DNA from: Cellulosimicrobium cellulans
GTDB taxonomy: Bacteria > Actinomycetota > Actinomycetes > Actinomycetales > Cellulomonadaceae
Length of the DNA: 64,000 bases
Assembly: GCF_016921195.1 (NCBI RefSeq)
Contig: NZ_JAFGYF010000014.1
Location: 1-64,000, forward strand
Direction of reading: 5' to 3'
Below the pieces are notes generated by a model. It was not told the origin of the DNA. It ran no database searches and saw nothing but the letters and a program-made list of their open reading frames with translations. The translations under genes and the position numbers were made by a program. Of this stretch, positions 43,066 to 50,762 are shown piece by piece (positions within the stretch are counted from its first letter, which is position 1; each line of letters begins with the position of its first letter).

Positions 43066-43134
43066 GCCCCGTGGCAACAATATGCTTGTAATACTTGCAA
43101 GCAACGCAAGATGTGCAAGGATTACAAGCATTAC

Positions 43135-43252
43135 ATGGCTTGCTATGCACACTATGCTTGCTATGCTTGCTATGCTTGCTATGCTTGCTATGCTTGCTAT
43201 GCACACTATGCTTGCTATGCTTGCTATGCTTGCTATGCTTGCTATGCTTGCT
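43135..43252. repeat. Array of 9-bp repeats upstream of parA (candidate centromere or iteron)
   Basis: Tandem copies of ATGCTTGCT fill this stretch. Five copies plus one ATGCACACT form a 54-bp block that is perfectly duplicated (43145-43198 and 43199-43252). Looser copies of CTTGC/GCAAG continue on both sides from 43084 to about 43302, partly as inverted repeats (ACTTGCAAGC; AAGCATTGCAATGCTT). The array ends shortly before the parA ribosome site. RHH-type partition proteins bind short tandem repeats, so this is the likely centromere; a replication iteron is the alternative. The open frames through it are artefacts of the 9-bp period. Confidence 0.85.
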
Positions 43253-43324
43253 CGGTGCGCCACGGCGCGTCCAGTAACGAAAGCAAGCATTGCAATGCTT
43301 GCCTTGCACCAGGAGGTGCCAACG

Positions 43325-44212
43325 ATGCCCGTCACGATCCTCTTCGCCAACAACAAGGGCGGAGTCCAGAAGACCGGATGCACGGTCCAGACCGCAGCCG
43401 GTCTCGCACGTCAGGGGCTCAACGTCCTAGTCGTCGACATGGACCCGCAAGCGAACGCGACCCGACGCCTTGGGATCGAGTGGGACCCCGCGCACCCGAT
43501 CCCCAGTGTCTCGGAGGCCATCGCCGCGAACACCGAGGGCGCGGGGGAAGGCGCCGTCGTCGAGTGCGGGTGGAAGAACGCAGCAGGGGATCCTACGGCC
43601 GAGGCCAAGCACATAGACGTCATTCCCGCCCGGTTCGACCTCATCAACAGAGAGGCCGAAGCTGGCACGGTTGGAGCGTTCCGCCGACTCCGCAAGGCGC
43701 TGACGGGCTGGACCGACGACTACGACGTCGTCCTGATCGATTCTCGACCCGACCTGGGCCACCTGGTCCAGATGTCGATGAGCGCAGCCGACGTCGTCAT
43801 CATCCCCTCGGACACCGGCTACGACTCCGTCGAGGCCGCGATCCGCGTCAGCGACTTCGTGACCCAGCACGCCGTCGACCTCGCGAACCCCGAGCTGCGA
43901 GTCGGGGGCGTCCTTGTCACACGACGCCGCCAGACAGCCGAGGGCGACTTCCAGATCGAAGGCTTGCGGGAACGCTTCGGGGACCTCGTGTGGGACCTGC
44001 GCACCATCAAGATCATTCCCGGCGACGTCGAAGTCGAGCTCACACCGCCCTACGTCCCGGAATGGACGAGATTCGCCGAGGCCGACGCCGCCGGGGTCTC
44101 CCTGACCGCCTGGAACGACGAGCGTGGGCGCACCACGGTCCGCATCTTCGACGAGGTCGCCCAGCGCATCATCGACCGTATTCTGCCCGCGTACGCAGAG
44201 AGGATCGCCTGA
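43325..44212 (+). CDS. parA: ParA-type partition ATPase
   Basis: 295 residues with AGGAGG upstream of the ATG. The deviant Walker A is NNKGGVQKTG; VVDMDPQANATRRLG is the ParA A' region and VVLIDSRPDLG the Walker B region, where the usual CPP is RPD. There is no N-terminal helix-turn-helix, as in type Ib (short) ParA proteins. It would bind ATP and nucleoid DNA to move plasmid copies. Its stop overlaps the start of the RHH partner, and a repeat array lies upstream. Confidence 0.9.
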   Translation: MPVTILFANNKGGVQKTGCTVQTAAGLARQGLNVLVVDMDPQANATRRLGIEWDPAHPIPSVSEAIAANTEGAGEGAVVECGWKNAAGDPTAEAKHIDVIPARFDLINREAEAGTVGAFRRLRKALTGWTDDYDVVLIDSRPDLGHLVQMSMSAADVVIIPSDTGYDSVEAAIRVSDFVTQHAVDLANPELRVGGVLVTRRRQTAEGDFQIEGLRERFGDLVWDLRTIKIIPGDVEVELTPPYVPEWTRFAEADAAGVSLTAWNDERGRTTVRIFDEVAQRIIDRILPAYAERIA

Positions 44213-44688
44213 TGGTCGAGCGCAAGCGACCCAGCGGAACCAGCCCGATTTCCCTGACGCCCCGCGTCGAGCCGATCGCGACACCTGCGGTGCCCGCGCC
44301 AGTAGTCCAGCCGCCTGCCGAACCCGCAGCTCCGGCGGCGCCGTCGGAGCAGCCGAACATCCGGACCGAGGCTCCGCCCGCGGCCACGACGCGGCGACGT
44401 GCCCCGGCGCAGCGCCCGCGCGCGACCGAGCCCGAACCTCTGGCGCAGGCCGCCGTGAGCACAGCCATGATCTCCCGGACCTTCCGATTCCAAGAGACCC
44501 TGATCCGTCGCGCCGAGACAGCCGTCCTGCGCACCGCTGGCCTTGACGGCGGCCACGTTTCCATGACCGCCCTGCTCAACACCGCGCTCGAGCGCGAACT
44601 GGCCCGCCTCGAGGACGAGCTCAACGCCGGCGAACCGTTCCCCGCGAACCGCGGAGAGTTCCGCAGGGGCCGGCCCATCGGGACCTGA
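44212..44688 (+). CDS. RHH-type centromere-binding partner of ParA
   Basis: 158 residues. A long disordered, Pro/Ala-rich N-terminus (residues 1-80) ends in a ribbon-helix-helix: strand SRTFRF, helix QETLIRRAETAVLRTAG and helix VSMTALLNTALERELARLED. Type Ib partition systems use RHH adaptors (ParG/omega type) with flexible N-termini that stimulate ParA. It overlaps parA by one base (TGATG). The natural target is the 9-bp array at 43135-43252. Confidence 0.8.
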   Translation: MVERKRPSGTSPISLTPRVEPIATPAVPAPVVQPPAEPAAPAAPSEQPNIRTEAPPAATTRRRAPAQRPRATEPEPLAQAAVSTAMISRTFRFQETLIRRAETAVLRTAGLDGGHVSMTALLNTALERELARLEDELNAGEPFPANRGEFRRGRPIGT

Positions 44689-44714
44689 TCGCTACCGACT
44701 TGACGGAGCAGCGC

Positions 44715-44876
44715 ATGACGATCGACCTCTCACACCCCCACACGGTCACGGTGACGATGCCTCCGGCACGTGCGGACGCCGAAGGGAGCCTGCTCAGGCT
44801 GCTGGCAGATGGTCCGAGCGGGCTCGTCGTGGGAGACCTGATCTGGCCGAACGTCCCGGCCCTGGACCAGTTCTAG
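44715..44876 (+). CDS. 53-residue acidic peptide at the end of the partition operon
   Basis: MTIDLSHPHTVTVTMPPARA starts 26 nt after the RHH gene, with GGAG before the ATG, and the frame ends at TAG 44876, ten bases before a strong terminator. The middle (GSLLRLLADGPSGLVVGDL) is helical and the end is WPNVPALDQF. It has coding-like codon use and operon context. Function unknown. Confidence 0.55.
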   Translation: MTIDLSHPHTVTVTMPPARADAEGSLLRLLADGPSGLVVGDLIWPNVPALDQF

Positions 44877-44886
44877 CAACTCTGTC

Positions 44887-44929
44887 CACCGCCCCGGTGA
44901 CCCCTCGGATGAGGGACACCGGGGCGGTG
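44887..44929. terminator. Long perfect hairpin terminator of the partition operon
   Basis: CACCGCCCCGGTG and CACCGGGGCGGTG pair perfectly (13 bp). Inside, CCCTC and GAGGG pair around a GGAT loop, with one unpaired A on each side. The element follows the 53-residue gene by ten bases. Confidence 0.85.
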
Positions 44930-45084
44930 TCGTTCCCAGACCCGGCCGGTGGCCGGTGGGGGAGCGTGGTGGTTGGCCGGGCGGGGTGAGCTCGCCGACG
45001 TGGGTGGTGTTTCCGGCCGGTGGCCGGAACCTGGTTCGTGGCCGCTGTCTGCCGCTGTCTGCCGCGCTGCGCGCGGTGTTGTTT

Positions 45085-45280
45085 GCCCCCTCCTGGCGCT
45101 CCATCATCACCCGCGCACCCCGTGCCGCAACCCGCTCGCCTTCGGCGCCGTCCCGCCGTCGAAACCGGCTCGCGCGGACGAAAAGGCGTGTCCGCGCAAA
45201 CCGGCCCCGCCGTCGGGCCGGACCGCGGGTTGCGGCCCGGGGGCCCCGCGCGGGTGGTGATTACGGCGCCAGGAGGGCGC
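45085..45280. repeat. Large imperfect inverted repeat with inner hairpin (candidate origin)
   Basis: The left arm (45085-45134) runs from CCCTCCTGGCGC through ATCACCCGCGC to GCCGCAACCCGC. The right arm (45225-45280) is its imperfect complement, from GCGGGTTGCGGC to GCGCCAGGAGGG. Between them is a perfect 8-bp hairpin, GCGCGGAC (45172-45179) with GTCCGCGC (45190-45197). No gene is credible in 44930-45331. Such nested cruciforms occur at plasmid replication or transfer origins. The distance from the relaxase argues for replication rather than oriT (inference). Confidence 0.6.
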
Positions 45281-45331
45281 GAAAAACGGTCCCGGCCCCG
45301 GGACGGCGCACCTTCTGGCGGAGAGGTCACC

Positions 45332-45760
45332 ATGACCACGACGAACGACACCACGGCGGACTGGCTGACCGAGTTCTTCGGCGAGCCGATCCACGTTTAC
45401 ACCCGCGCCCAGGCCCTCGCGGACGGCGTCCTCATCGACGCCGGACCGCTCGCCCGAGAGGCCGGGTTCGTCTGGCCCGTCGCGTACACCGCCGCCGCGC
45501 ACGCCGCCACGATCACGTGGGACACGGCCAACGGCGCCCTCCAGGACGAGACCGGGCGCGCCTGGAACGTGCTGTGGATGGCGAAGTTCGCCGTCCGCGC
45601 CGTCGCGGACCTCCGGGCCGACCGGGTGCCGTTCGGCGTCTACGTCGTCCCGAACCGCCCCGGCTACGAGGAGGCCCAGTTGGTCTCCCTGGACCTCGTG
45701 GCCGGACCCGGCGACCAGGGCGAGCCCGTCCTGACCATCTGCCTGCGCGGCGAGGACTGA
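45332..45760 (+). CDS. DUF6573-like plasmid protein
   Basis: 142 residues with GGAGAGG upstream. It begins with a helix (TTADWLTEFFGEPIHVYTRA) followed by ALADGVLIDAGPLAREAGFV, a motif set typical of small plasmid proteins annotated DUF6573. WPVAYTAAAHAATI and DRVPFGVYVVPNRPGYEEAQ complete the domain. Function unknown. A perfect terminator hairpin follows its stop. Confidence 0.65.
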   Translation: MTTTNDTTADWLTEFFGEPIHVYTRAQALADGVLIDAGPLAREAGFVWPVAYTAAAHAATITWDTANGALQDETGRAWNVLWMAKFAVRAVADLRADRVPFGVYVVPNRPGYEEAQLVSLDLVAGPGDQGEPVLTICLRGED

Positions 45761-45768
45761 CACCGACC

Positions 45769-45795
45769 GGCCGGGCGGCCACGCGCCGCCCGGCC
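45769..45795. terminator. Hairpin terminator
   Basis: GGCCGGGCGGC-CACGC-GCCGCCCGGCC has a perfect 11-bp stem, 8 nt after the stop of the DUF6573-like gene. Confidence 0.8.
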
Positions 45796-45860
45796 ACCGG
45801 CCACCCCCTGGCCGGTCAACGCCGACCGGCCACCACAGACCACCGAACGGAGAACCGACC

Positions 45861-46184
45861 ATGACCCAGCGACTGCCCCTGACCGGCGCCGCGCTCGACG
45901 CCGTCAGCAACGCCGACCACCCCAACCACGCCATCGCGTGCGCGGCCGCCGTCATCAACCCGGCCACCGGCCAGGCCGTCACCTACGCGGCCACCTTCAA
46001 GGAGTGGCTGGACGCCGTCGACCGCCACCTCGTGACGCAGATCGGCCTGACCCACCAGTGCCTCACGGACATGACGTGGCGCGACTGGTACGACGACGAC
46101 CTCAGCCCCGACGAGGCCGCCGGGCTCGCGATCGACACCGAGAAGGCCGAACTCAGCGGTCTGATCGCCGCCTTCGGCGCGTAG
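45861..46184 (+). CDS. Hypothetical plasmid protein
   Basis: 107 residues, acidic. The N-terminal part (ALDAVSNADHPNHAIACAAA) is helical; the middle VTYAATFKEWLDAVDRHLVT and TDMTWRDWYDDDLSPDEAAG are Trp- and Asp-rich. GGAG precedes the ATG. No family was recognised; it is bounded by terminators on both sides, so it is a single-gene transcript. Confidence 0.6.
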   Translation: MTQRLPLTGAALDAVSNADHPNHAIACAAAVINPATGQAVTYAATFKEWLDAVDRHLVTQIGLTHQCLTDMTWRDWYDDDLSPDEAAGLAIDTEKAELSGLIAAFGA

Positions 46185-46192
46185 CCCGCACC

Positions 46193-46232
46193 CCGGGTAC
46201 GCCCCGCGCCCGACGGCGCGGGGCGCACCCGG
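46193..46232. terminator. Long GC hairpin terminator
   Basis: An 18-base arm starting CCGGGT-A-CGCCCC pairs with GGCGCGGGGCGCACCCGG around a CGAC loop, with one mismatch. It lies 9 nt after the preceding stop. Confidence 0.8.
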
Positions 46233-46295
46233 TGGGGGCTTGCCGCCCCCTACACCCCCGCCTCAGCAGCCACGAGCGAAGGAGCAGACCTCACC

Positions 46296-46601
46296 ATGAC
46301 CACCACCGCATCGATCGCGCTCACTGCGCTCGAGCGCGCCGAACAGCTCGCGCTCGTGCTCACCCTGGCCGGCGTGCCCGGGAACCCGCGCGTCACGACC
46401 ACGGGCGGGCTGAACCTCGCCGTCGCGCTCACCCGGGAGGACGGCAATGACCTCGTCGTCGTCGCCATCGAGGTCTGGGCAGACGGTCCGGTGTACTACG
46501 TCACCCGGTACGACGCCGACGACGAGGCCGCCGAGCACCACGAGGCACACGACCAGGCGGGCGCCGTCGCGGCCGTCCGCGACATGCTCACCCGCACCTG
46601 A
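46296..46601 (+). CDS. Hypothetical plasmid protein
   Basis: 101 residues. It starts with two helices (TALERAEQLALVLTLAGVPG) and continues with strands that alternate hydrophobic residues (LNLAVALTREDGNDLVVVAI; VWADGPVYYVTRYDADDE), ending in a helix. The fold looks compact, but no family was recognised. It converges with a minus-strand HTH gene 31 nt away. Confidence 0.6.
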   Translation: MTTTASIALTALERAEQLALVLTLAGVPGNPRVTTTGGLNLAVALTREDGNDLVVVAIEVWADGPVYYVTRYDADDEAAEHHEAHDQAGAVAAVRDMLTRT

Positions 46602-46632
46602 CCGTCAAGCGCGCGGTGTCCAGCCGGTCGGC

Positions 46633-46923
46633 TCAGTCCGCCGCGCGCGCGGCGGCTGGCCGGTCGGCCGGCGGCCGCCCCGGCGGTCGGCGCCGATCCT
46701 CGATCCCTTCGAGGTCGGCCGCGCGCCACACCGGGCCGCCGTTGAGGATCCCGACCGGCTCCGGCAGCCATGGCACCCCGCGCAAGCGCGAGTTGCGCAG
46801 CGACGACGTCGCGATGCCCAGCCGGGCGGCTAGCCGGGCGGCGTCGTACAGGCCGGCCGGCCCCGGCCCCGGATCGGCCGGCGCGGCCGGCCGGTCTGCC
46901 GGGGGCTCCTTGAACTCGCTCAT
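46633..46923 (-). CDS. HTH DNA-binding protein, divergent from the membrane/HTH gene
   Basis: 96 residues from the ATG at 46923. The core (GLYDAARLAARLGIATSSLR) is a helix-turn-helix of MerR/AlpA type, followed by RGVPWLPEPVGILNGGPVWR, a wing-like strand pair. Both ends are Pro/Arg/Asp-rich and probably disordered. It is transcribed divergently from 47004 across an AGTTT-N6-AAACT repeat and may regulate it. Confidence 0.65.
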   Translation of the reverse strand: MSEFKEPPADRPAAPADPGPGPAGLYDAARLAARLGIATSSLRNSRLRGVPWLPEPVGILNGGPVWRAADLEGIEDRRRPPGRPPADRPAAARAAD

Positions 46924-46954
46924 CAATCCACCGTAACAGCATCGCTTCCGCCCT

Positions 46955-46970
46955 AGTTTTCTGATAAACT
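46955..46970. promoter_or_regulatory. Operator/promoter candidate in a divergent gap
   Basis: AGTTT-TCTGAT-AAACT is a 5-bp inverted repeat in an AT-rich patch between the HTH gene (46923) and the membrane gene (47004). GATAAA can serve as a -10 box on the plus strand. Confidence 0.4.
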
Positions 46971-47003
46971 GAGGCGCGAGCGCGTCAATACTGAGGAGGC
47001 GTC

Positions 47004-48038
47004 ATGACGACCACCGGCCACCCGGCCACCGGGACCGACCGGACGACCGAGGGTGCGGCCGACCGTGGACGCAAGGGCAGGGCCAAGGGCTACCCCCGGT
47101 GGCCGGTGATCCTGCTCGCGGGGTCCGCGTTCGTCGCGATCTGGGGAGGGTGGGTCGAGCTCGGCCGCATGAGCGGCTTCGGGCCGGTGAACCTGCTGCC
47201 CGGGATCACCGAGCTGTACGTCGACCTCTCCATCACGCTCCCGCTCGGCATGGAGGTCTACGCGGCCTACGCGCTCGGGGCCTGGCTCACGCGCCGCGAG
47301 ATCCCCGACGACGCGCGCAGCTTCGCCCGGTGGTCCGCGCTCGTCTCCCTCGTCGTCGGTGCCGGAGGCCAGATCGCCTACCACCTGCTCGCGGCCGCGG
47401 GCGTCGAGCGGGCGCCCTGGCCGGTCCTCGTCATCGTCTCTTGCATCCCCGTCGCCGTTCTCGGCATGGCCTCCGCACTCGCGCACCGGCTCCGCACCGG
47501 CGTCCGCCGCGACGCTGCCCCGACGCCCGCCGAGTCCAGCCCCGTCCCGGCCGCCGCGGCGCACAACTCGGCCGACCAGCCGACCGGCGCGGACCCGGAG
47601 CCCGCACACGGCGAAGCGATCCCCGCCCCGGCCGGGACCTCGGCCACCGAGACGCCCGCGCCGGTCGACCGGCCGGTGGAGGTCCCGCCGCTACAGCTGC
47701 CCGCGGCCGCGCTGGCCGAGCAGACGCCCACGCCGACCGAGGCGCCGACCACCAGCCCGGCGGACCGGCCGGCCGACCGACCGGCCCTCGCGCCCGTCCT
47801 GGTCGAGCGTCGGGTCAGGCCGGCCGGACCCGTGACCGACGACGAGCGCGAGCTCATCCTGAGCCTGGCCGCGAACCCCGACGTCTCCGAGCGCGAGATC
47901 GCACGCCGCACCGGCCGCTCCCGCGACACCATCAAGCGCACGATCGACAACCACCGCCCGGCCGCCAGCCGCCAGGGCCGGCCGACCGGCCGACCGGCCG
48001 CCCGGCCGACCACCGGCTTCACCGTGCCCGCCACGTGA
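47004..48038 (+). CDS. Membrane protein (DUF2637/SpdB-like) with C-terminal helix-turn-helix
   Basis: 344 residues. Four membrane segments occupy residues 30-155 (WPVILLAGSAFVAIWGGWVE; ITELYVDLSITLPLGMEVYA; FARWSALVSLVVGAGGQIAY; WPVLVIVSCIPVAVLGMASA). A long Pro/Thr/Ala-rich linker follows. The C-terminus is a helix-turn-helix: DDERELILSLAANPDVSERE, then IARRTGRSRDTIKRTIDNH. This build is common on actinobacterial conjugative elements, where Spd-like proteins help plasmid spread. TGAGGAGG precedes the ATG. Confidence 0.72.
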   Translation: MTTTGHPATGTDRTTEGAADRGRKGRAKGYPRWPVILLAGSAFVAIWGGWVELGRMSGFGPVNLLPGITELYVDLSITLPLGMEVYAAYALGAWLTRREIPDDARSFARWSALVSLVVGAGGQIAYHLLAAAGVERAPWPVLVIVSCIPVAVLGMASALAHRLRTGVRRDAAPTPAESSPVPAAAAHNSADQPTGADPEPAHGEAIPAPAGTSATETPAPVDRPVEVPPLQLPAAALAEQTPTPTEAPTTSPADRPADRPALAPVLVERRVRPAGPVTDDERELILSLAANPDVSEREIARRTGRSRDTIKRTIDNHRPAASRQGRPTGRPAARPTTGFTVPAT

Positions 48039-48063
48039 ACGCCCGAACGAGGAGACAGACCCG

Positions 48064-48606
48064 ATGCCGACCAGACCCGCGCCCCTGCCGGACGAGTGGT
48101 CCGAGCCGATGAACGCGCTCGTCGACGCTGTGCGCGACGCCGCGACGACCGACCTGCCGGTCGCCGAGCGCGTCGCCCGCCAGGACCTAGTCCCGCGGGC
48201 CACCACCGGGTACAAGGCGCCACGCCTGACGCGCCTGGCCGGCATGTACGCCGCGGCTGCCGTCCGTGCACAGCTGGAGCGCGTCGACGTCGACGCGCGC
48301 ACCGTCTGGGACGCCGCGATCCTCGAGCACGTCACACCCGAGGTCATCACCGGGTGGGACCTCGACGCGCGCCTGACCGCCGCGCTCGCGCTGCGCGCGA
48401 CGTTCAAGGACCTCGACAACCCCGAGCTCGAGCAGACGGCGACCATCCGCCGCCTCGCGTCCTGGCTCCTACAGACCTCGGGCCCCGAACTCCCGCGCGT
48501 CACCGCGCGCCTGTGCCAGCACGTACTGGACACCGGAAGCCACACGGCCGCGCTGCCGTCCCTGTGGTCCGCCGTCCACGAGCCCGCTCCGCCCGCCCTC
48601 GACTGA
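48064..48606 (+). CDS. Hypothetical plasmid protein
   Basis: 180 residues, helical, soluble and mildly acidic. Notable stretches are EWSEPMNALVDAVRDAATTD, TRLAGMYAAAAVRAQLERVD and ATIRRLASWLLQTSGPELPR. The start lies 25 nt after the membrane/HTH gene (GGAG upstream), and the next gene starts 11 nt after its stop, so the three form an operon. No family recognised. Confidence 0.6.
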   Translation: MPTRPAPLPDEWSEPMNALVDAVRDAATTDLPVAERVARQDLVPRATTGYKAPRLTRLAGMYAAAAVRAQLERVDVDARTVWDAAILEHVTPEVITGWDLDARLTAALALRATFKDLDNPELEQTATIRRLASWLLQTSGPELPRVTARLCQHVLDTGSHTAALPSLWSAVHEPAPPALD

Positions 48607-48617
48607 TCGGGAAGACG

Positions 48618-48986
48618 ATGAACAACCTGCACCCCGTGGACCAGCTGATCCGAGACACCCTGCACCGCGCCGGGATCCGCGACACGAGCGACACCGTCGT
48701 GACGGAGGTCCTCGCCGACCTCGCGCGGGAGGACATCTCGCCCGACACCTTCGTCACGATGCCCGTCCCGCAGCTCTACGCGCTCGTGCACGCGATGAAG
48801 TGGGACCGCCGCTTCGCCACCAACCACGATCCCGACTCCGTCGCGATCGCGCTCGGGCAGACGCCGTGGTCCGAGCGCCGCGGGCAGATGCTTCGGCTCG
48901 CCGTGGCAGCCGCTGTGTCGATCGGGGTTCTCTGGCTCCTGCTCGCAGGGAAGTTCGACGACGTCGTCGCCTTCCTCGTCGGATAG
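48618..48986 (+). CDS. Small C-terminally anchored membrane protein
   Basis: 122 residues. A soluble helical part (NLHPVDQLIRDTLHRAGIRD; VVTEVLADLAREDISPDTFV) is followed by one membrane helix near the C-terminus (LAVAAAVSIGVLWLLLAGKF). This is tail-anchored topology. It is the last gene of the 47004 operon. Function unknown. Confidence 0.6.
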   Translation: MNNLHPVDQLIRDTLHRAGIRDTSDTVVTEVLADLAREDISPDTFVTMPVPQLYALVHAMKWDRRFATNHDPDSVAIALGQTPWSERRGQMLRLAVAAAVSIGVLWLLLAGKFDDVVAFLVG

Positions 48987-49176
48987 TTGGCACGAGGGAC
49001 CGACATCCGCGACGGTCGCGCTCCCGACCTACACAGGCTTGCACGACAGAGCGGGTTCGGGCGGGGGACGGTGAAACCGACCGACCCGTGGGCGTCGTGA
49101 CCACGGTGCCCTGCGACAGAGCGCCGGACACGACCGGACGCGTCCCTGCGGGTCGCGGCTGCACGAGCGCTTCTTG

Positions 49177-49412
49177 TTTCGGTCCGTCCCTGGCTCCGAG
49201 TGTGTCCGGCCGTCCCCGGGCGCAAGTCGGCTCCGCTGCGCTCCGGCCCGCCCGCTCGCGAACTTCTCGGCTGCACTCGCTGCGCTCGTTGAGCCCGCCG
49301 AGAACTTCGCGACCAGCCGGGCGGCCCGACTCGCTCACGTTGCTCGCGCCCTTCGGGTGCGTCCGGGGACGGCTACCGGCCAGACGCTCCGCTTGCAGGG
49401 ACGGTCCGAAAA
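49177..49412. repeat. Extended imperfect inverted repeat, about 236 bp (candidate origin)
   Basis: The outer arms match almost exactly: TTTCGGTCCGTCCCTG (49178-49193) against the complement of CAGGGACGGTCCGAAA (49396-49411). Further in, GTCCCCGGGCGCA pairs with the complement of TGCGTCCGGGGAC. The centre is GCGAACTTCTCGG (49258-49270) and CCGAGAACTTCGC (49298-49310), one mismatch. Nothing in 48987-49431 looks coding. The element lies directly before the nrdH remnant and the Toprim primase gene, which fits a single-strand replication origin recognised by that primase (inference). Confidence 0.6.
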
Positions 49413-49431
49413 ACGACGTGGGGGAGGCATC

Positions 49432-49682
49432 ATGACCAGCCAGCAGGTCAAGGTCGCCGTGTACATCAAGCCGGCGTGCGTCCAGTGCGACGCGACCTAC
49501 CGGGCGCTCGACAAGAAGGGATCGAGTACACCGTGGTCGACATCACCGCCGACGCCCGTGCGCTCGAGCAGGTGCGCGCGCTCGGGTACCTCCAGGCCCC
49601 GGTCGTTGTCGCCGGCGAGCAGTCCTGGGCCGGCTTCCGGCCCGACCAGATCAACGGCCTCGCGGCCCGCCAGGAGGCCTGA
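49432..49682 (+). pseudogene. nrdH: Glutaredoxin-like NrdH gene with one-base deletion
   Basis: The first frame gives VAVYIKPACVQCDATYRALD with a CxxC redox site (CVQC); the next frame continues IEYTVVDITADARALEQVRA and LGYLQAPVVVAGEQSWAGFR, the rest of an NrdH-redoxin. The break is at 49519-49525, where AAGAAGGGATC would read through if one more G were present. GGGGGAGG precedes the ATG. NrdH reduces ribonucleotide reductase; small copies are common on actinobacterial plasmids. Decay and sequencing error are both possible. Confidence 0.82.
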
Positions 49683-49683
49683 C

Positions 49684-50709
49684 ATGACCGTCGAGCTCAC
49701 CCGTGAGCGGGCCGTGGCGATCAACGCCGCGGCGTGGGAGTTCTGGCGCTTCCACGCGAACAGCACGGACGACTGGACGCGGGCCTGCCTCGCGCGGCGC
49801 GGGCTTCGCGGCCTGCAGGCCGGGTACGCGCCCGGGGGTTGGGCTCGGCTCGTGGGGCGCATGCGCGGCCGCGGGTACGGCGCGGACGAGCTCGTGGCCA
49901 CAGGTCTCGCGTTCCGCACCGAGGCTGGGGGAGTGGGGGACGTGTTCCGGGACCGCCTGGTCCTGCCCTACCGCGACGAGACGGGCGCGATCATCGGGTT
50001 CACTGCCCGACGCAACCCCGCGACCGACGACGTCGACGACGCCCCCGCGAAGTACCTCAACACCACCAGCACGCCGGCGTTCGACAAGTCCCGGGACCTG
50101 TACGGCATCGACCCGGCCGCGGTGCGCCGGATCCGGGCCGGCGCGCGGGTCGTGTTCGTCGAGGGGGCCCTGGACGTCGAGGCCATTCGCCGCACCGGGT
50201 CGCCCGTCGTGCCGCTGTCCGGGTGCGGCACCGCGCTCACCGCGACTCACCTCGAGCACGTGCGCGCAATCCACCCGGGCGCCGTCGCGTTGGCGGTGTT
50301 CGCGTTCGACGCCGACGCGGCCGGCCAGGCGGCCGCCGTGCGTGCGTGGGACCTGCTCACCGATGACGAGGCCGGCACCGCCGGTGCCCTGGTCCTGCCC
50401 GACGGGACCGACCCCGCCCAGCTCATCCAGGACGGCCACGGCCAGGCCCTCGCCGAGCGCCTGGCCCACCCGCAGACCCTGGTGTCCGTCGTCATCGACG
50501 CCGTCCTCGCTCGTCACGACCTGACGACCGTCGAGGGCCGCGTCAACGCGCTCCGGGCCGCGGGCGCCCTCGTCGCGCGCATCCCGGACGTGCCGCTGTC
50601 CCGAGTCGGTGCGCAGCTGCACGCCCGCCTGGCCCCGCACACCGACCTCGGGCTGATCGCCGGCGAGCTCGCGATCGCCGCGGCCGCCGCGCGCGGCACC
50701 ACCACCTGA
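49684..50709 (+). CDS. Toprim-domain primase (DnaG-like core without zinc finger)
   Basis: 341 residues. The N-terminal domain resembles the DnaG RNA-polymerase basket entry (VFRDRLVLPYRDETGAIIGF; PAKYLNTTSTPAFDKSRDLY). The Toprim motif follows with Glu160 in VVFVEGALDVEAI and Asp209/Asp211 in AVFAFDADAAGQAA. No CHC2 zinc finger is present. It would make primers for the element's own replication or after transfer. The ATG lies one base after the nrdH stop. Confidence 0.85.
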   Translation: MTVELTRERAVAINAAAWEFWRFHANSTDDWTRACLARRGLRGLQAGYAPGGWARLVGRMRGRGYGADELVATGLAFRTEAGGVGDVFRDRLVLPYRDETGAIIGFTARRNPATDDVDDAPAKYLNTTSTPAFDKSRDLYGIDPAAVRRIRAGARVVFVEGALDVEAIRRTGSPVVPLSGCGTALTATHLEHVRAIHPGAVALAVFAFDADAAGQAAAVRAWDLLTDDEAGTAGALVLPDGTDPAQLIQDGHGQALAERLAHPQTLVSVVIDAVLARHDLTTVEGRVNALRAAGALVARIPDVPLSRVGAQLHARLAPHTDLGLIAGELAIAAAAARGTTT

Positions 50710-50762
50710 GCCGGTATCTGGGCCCGGCTAGGTTGGCATGCGCCAGGACCGGGAGGAAGAGC

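Noticed and set aside
43135-43252. CRISPR array
   Set aside because: The units are 9 bp with no spacers, and no cas gene is nearby.
42499-43383. Long open frames through the 9-bp repeat array on both strands
   Set aside because: They encode only periodic ACYACY, LCLLCL or SKHSKH repeats because the repeat unit is a multiple of three; parA has its own start and ribosome site downstream.
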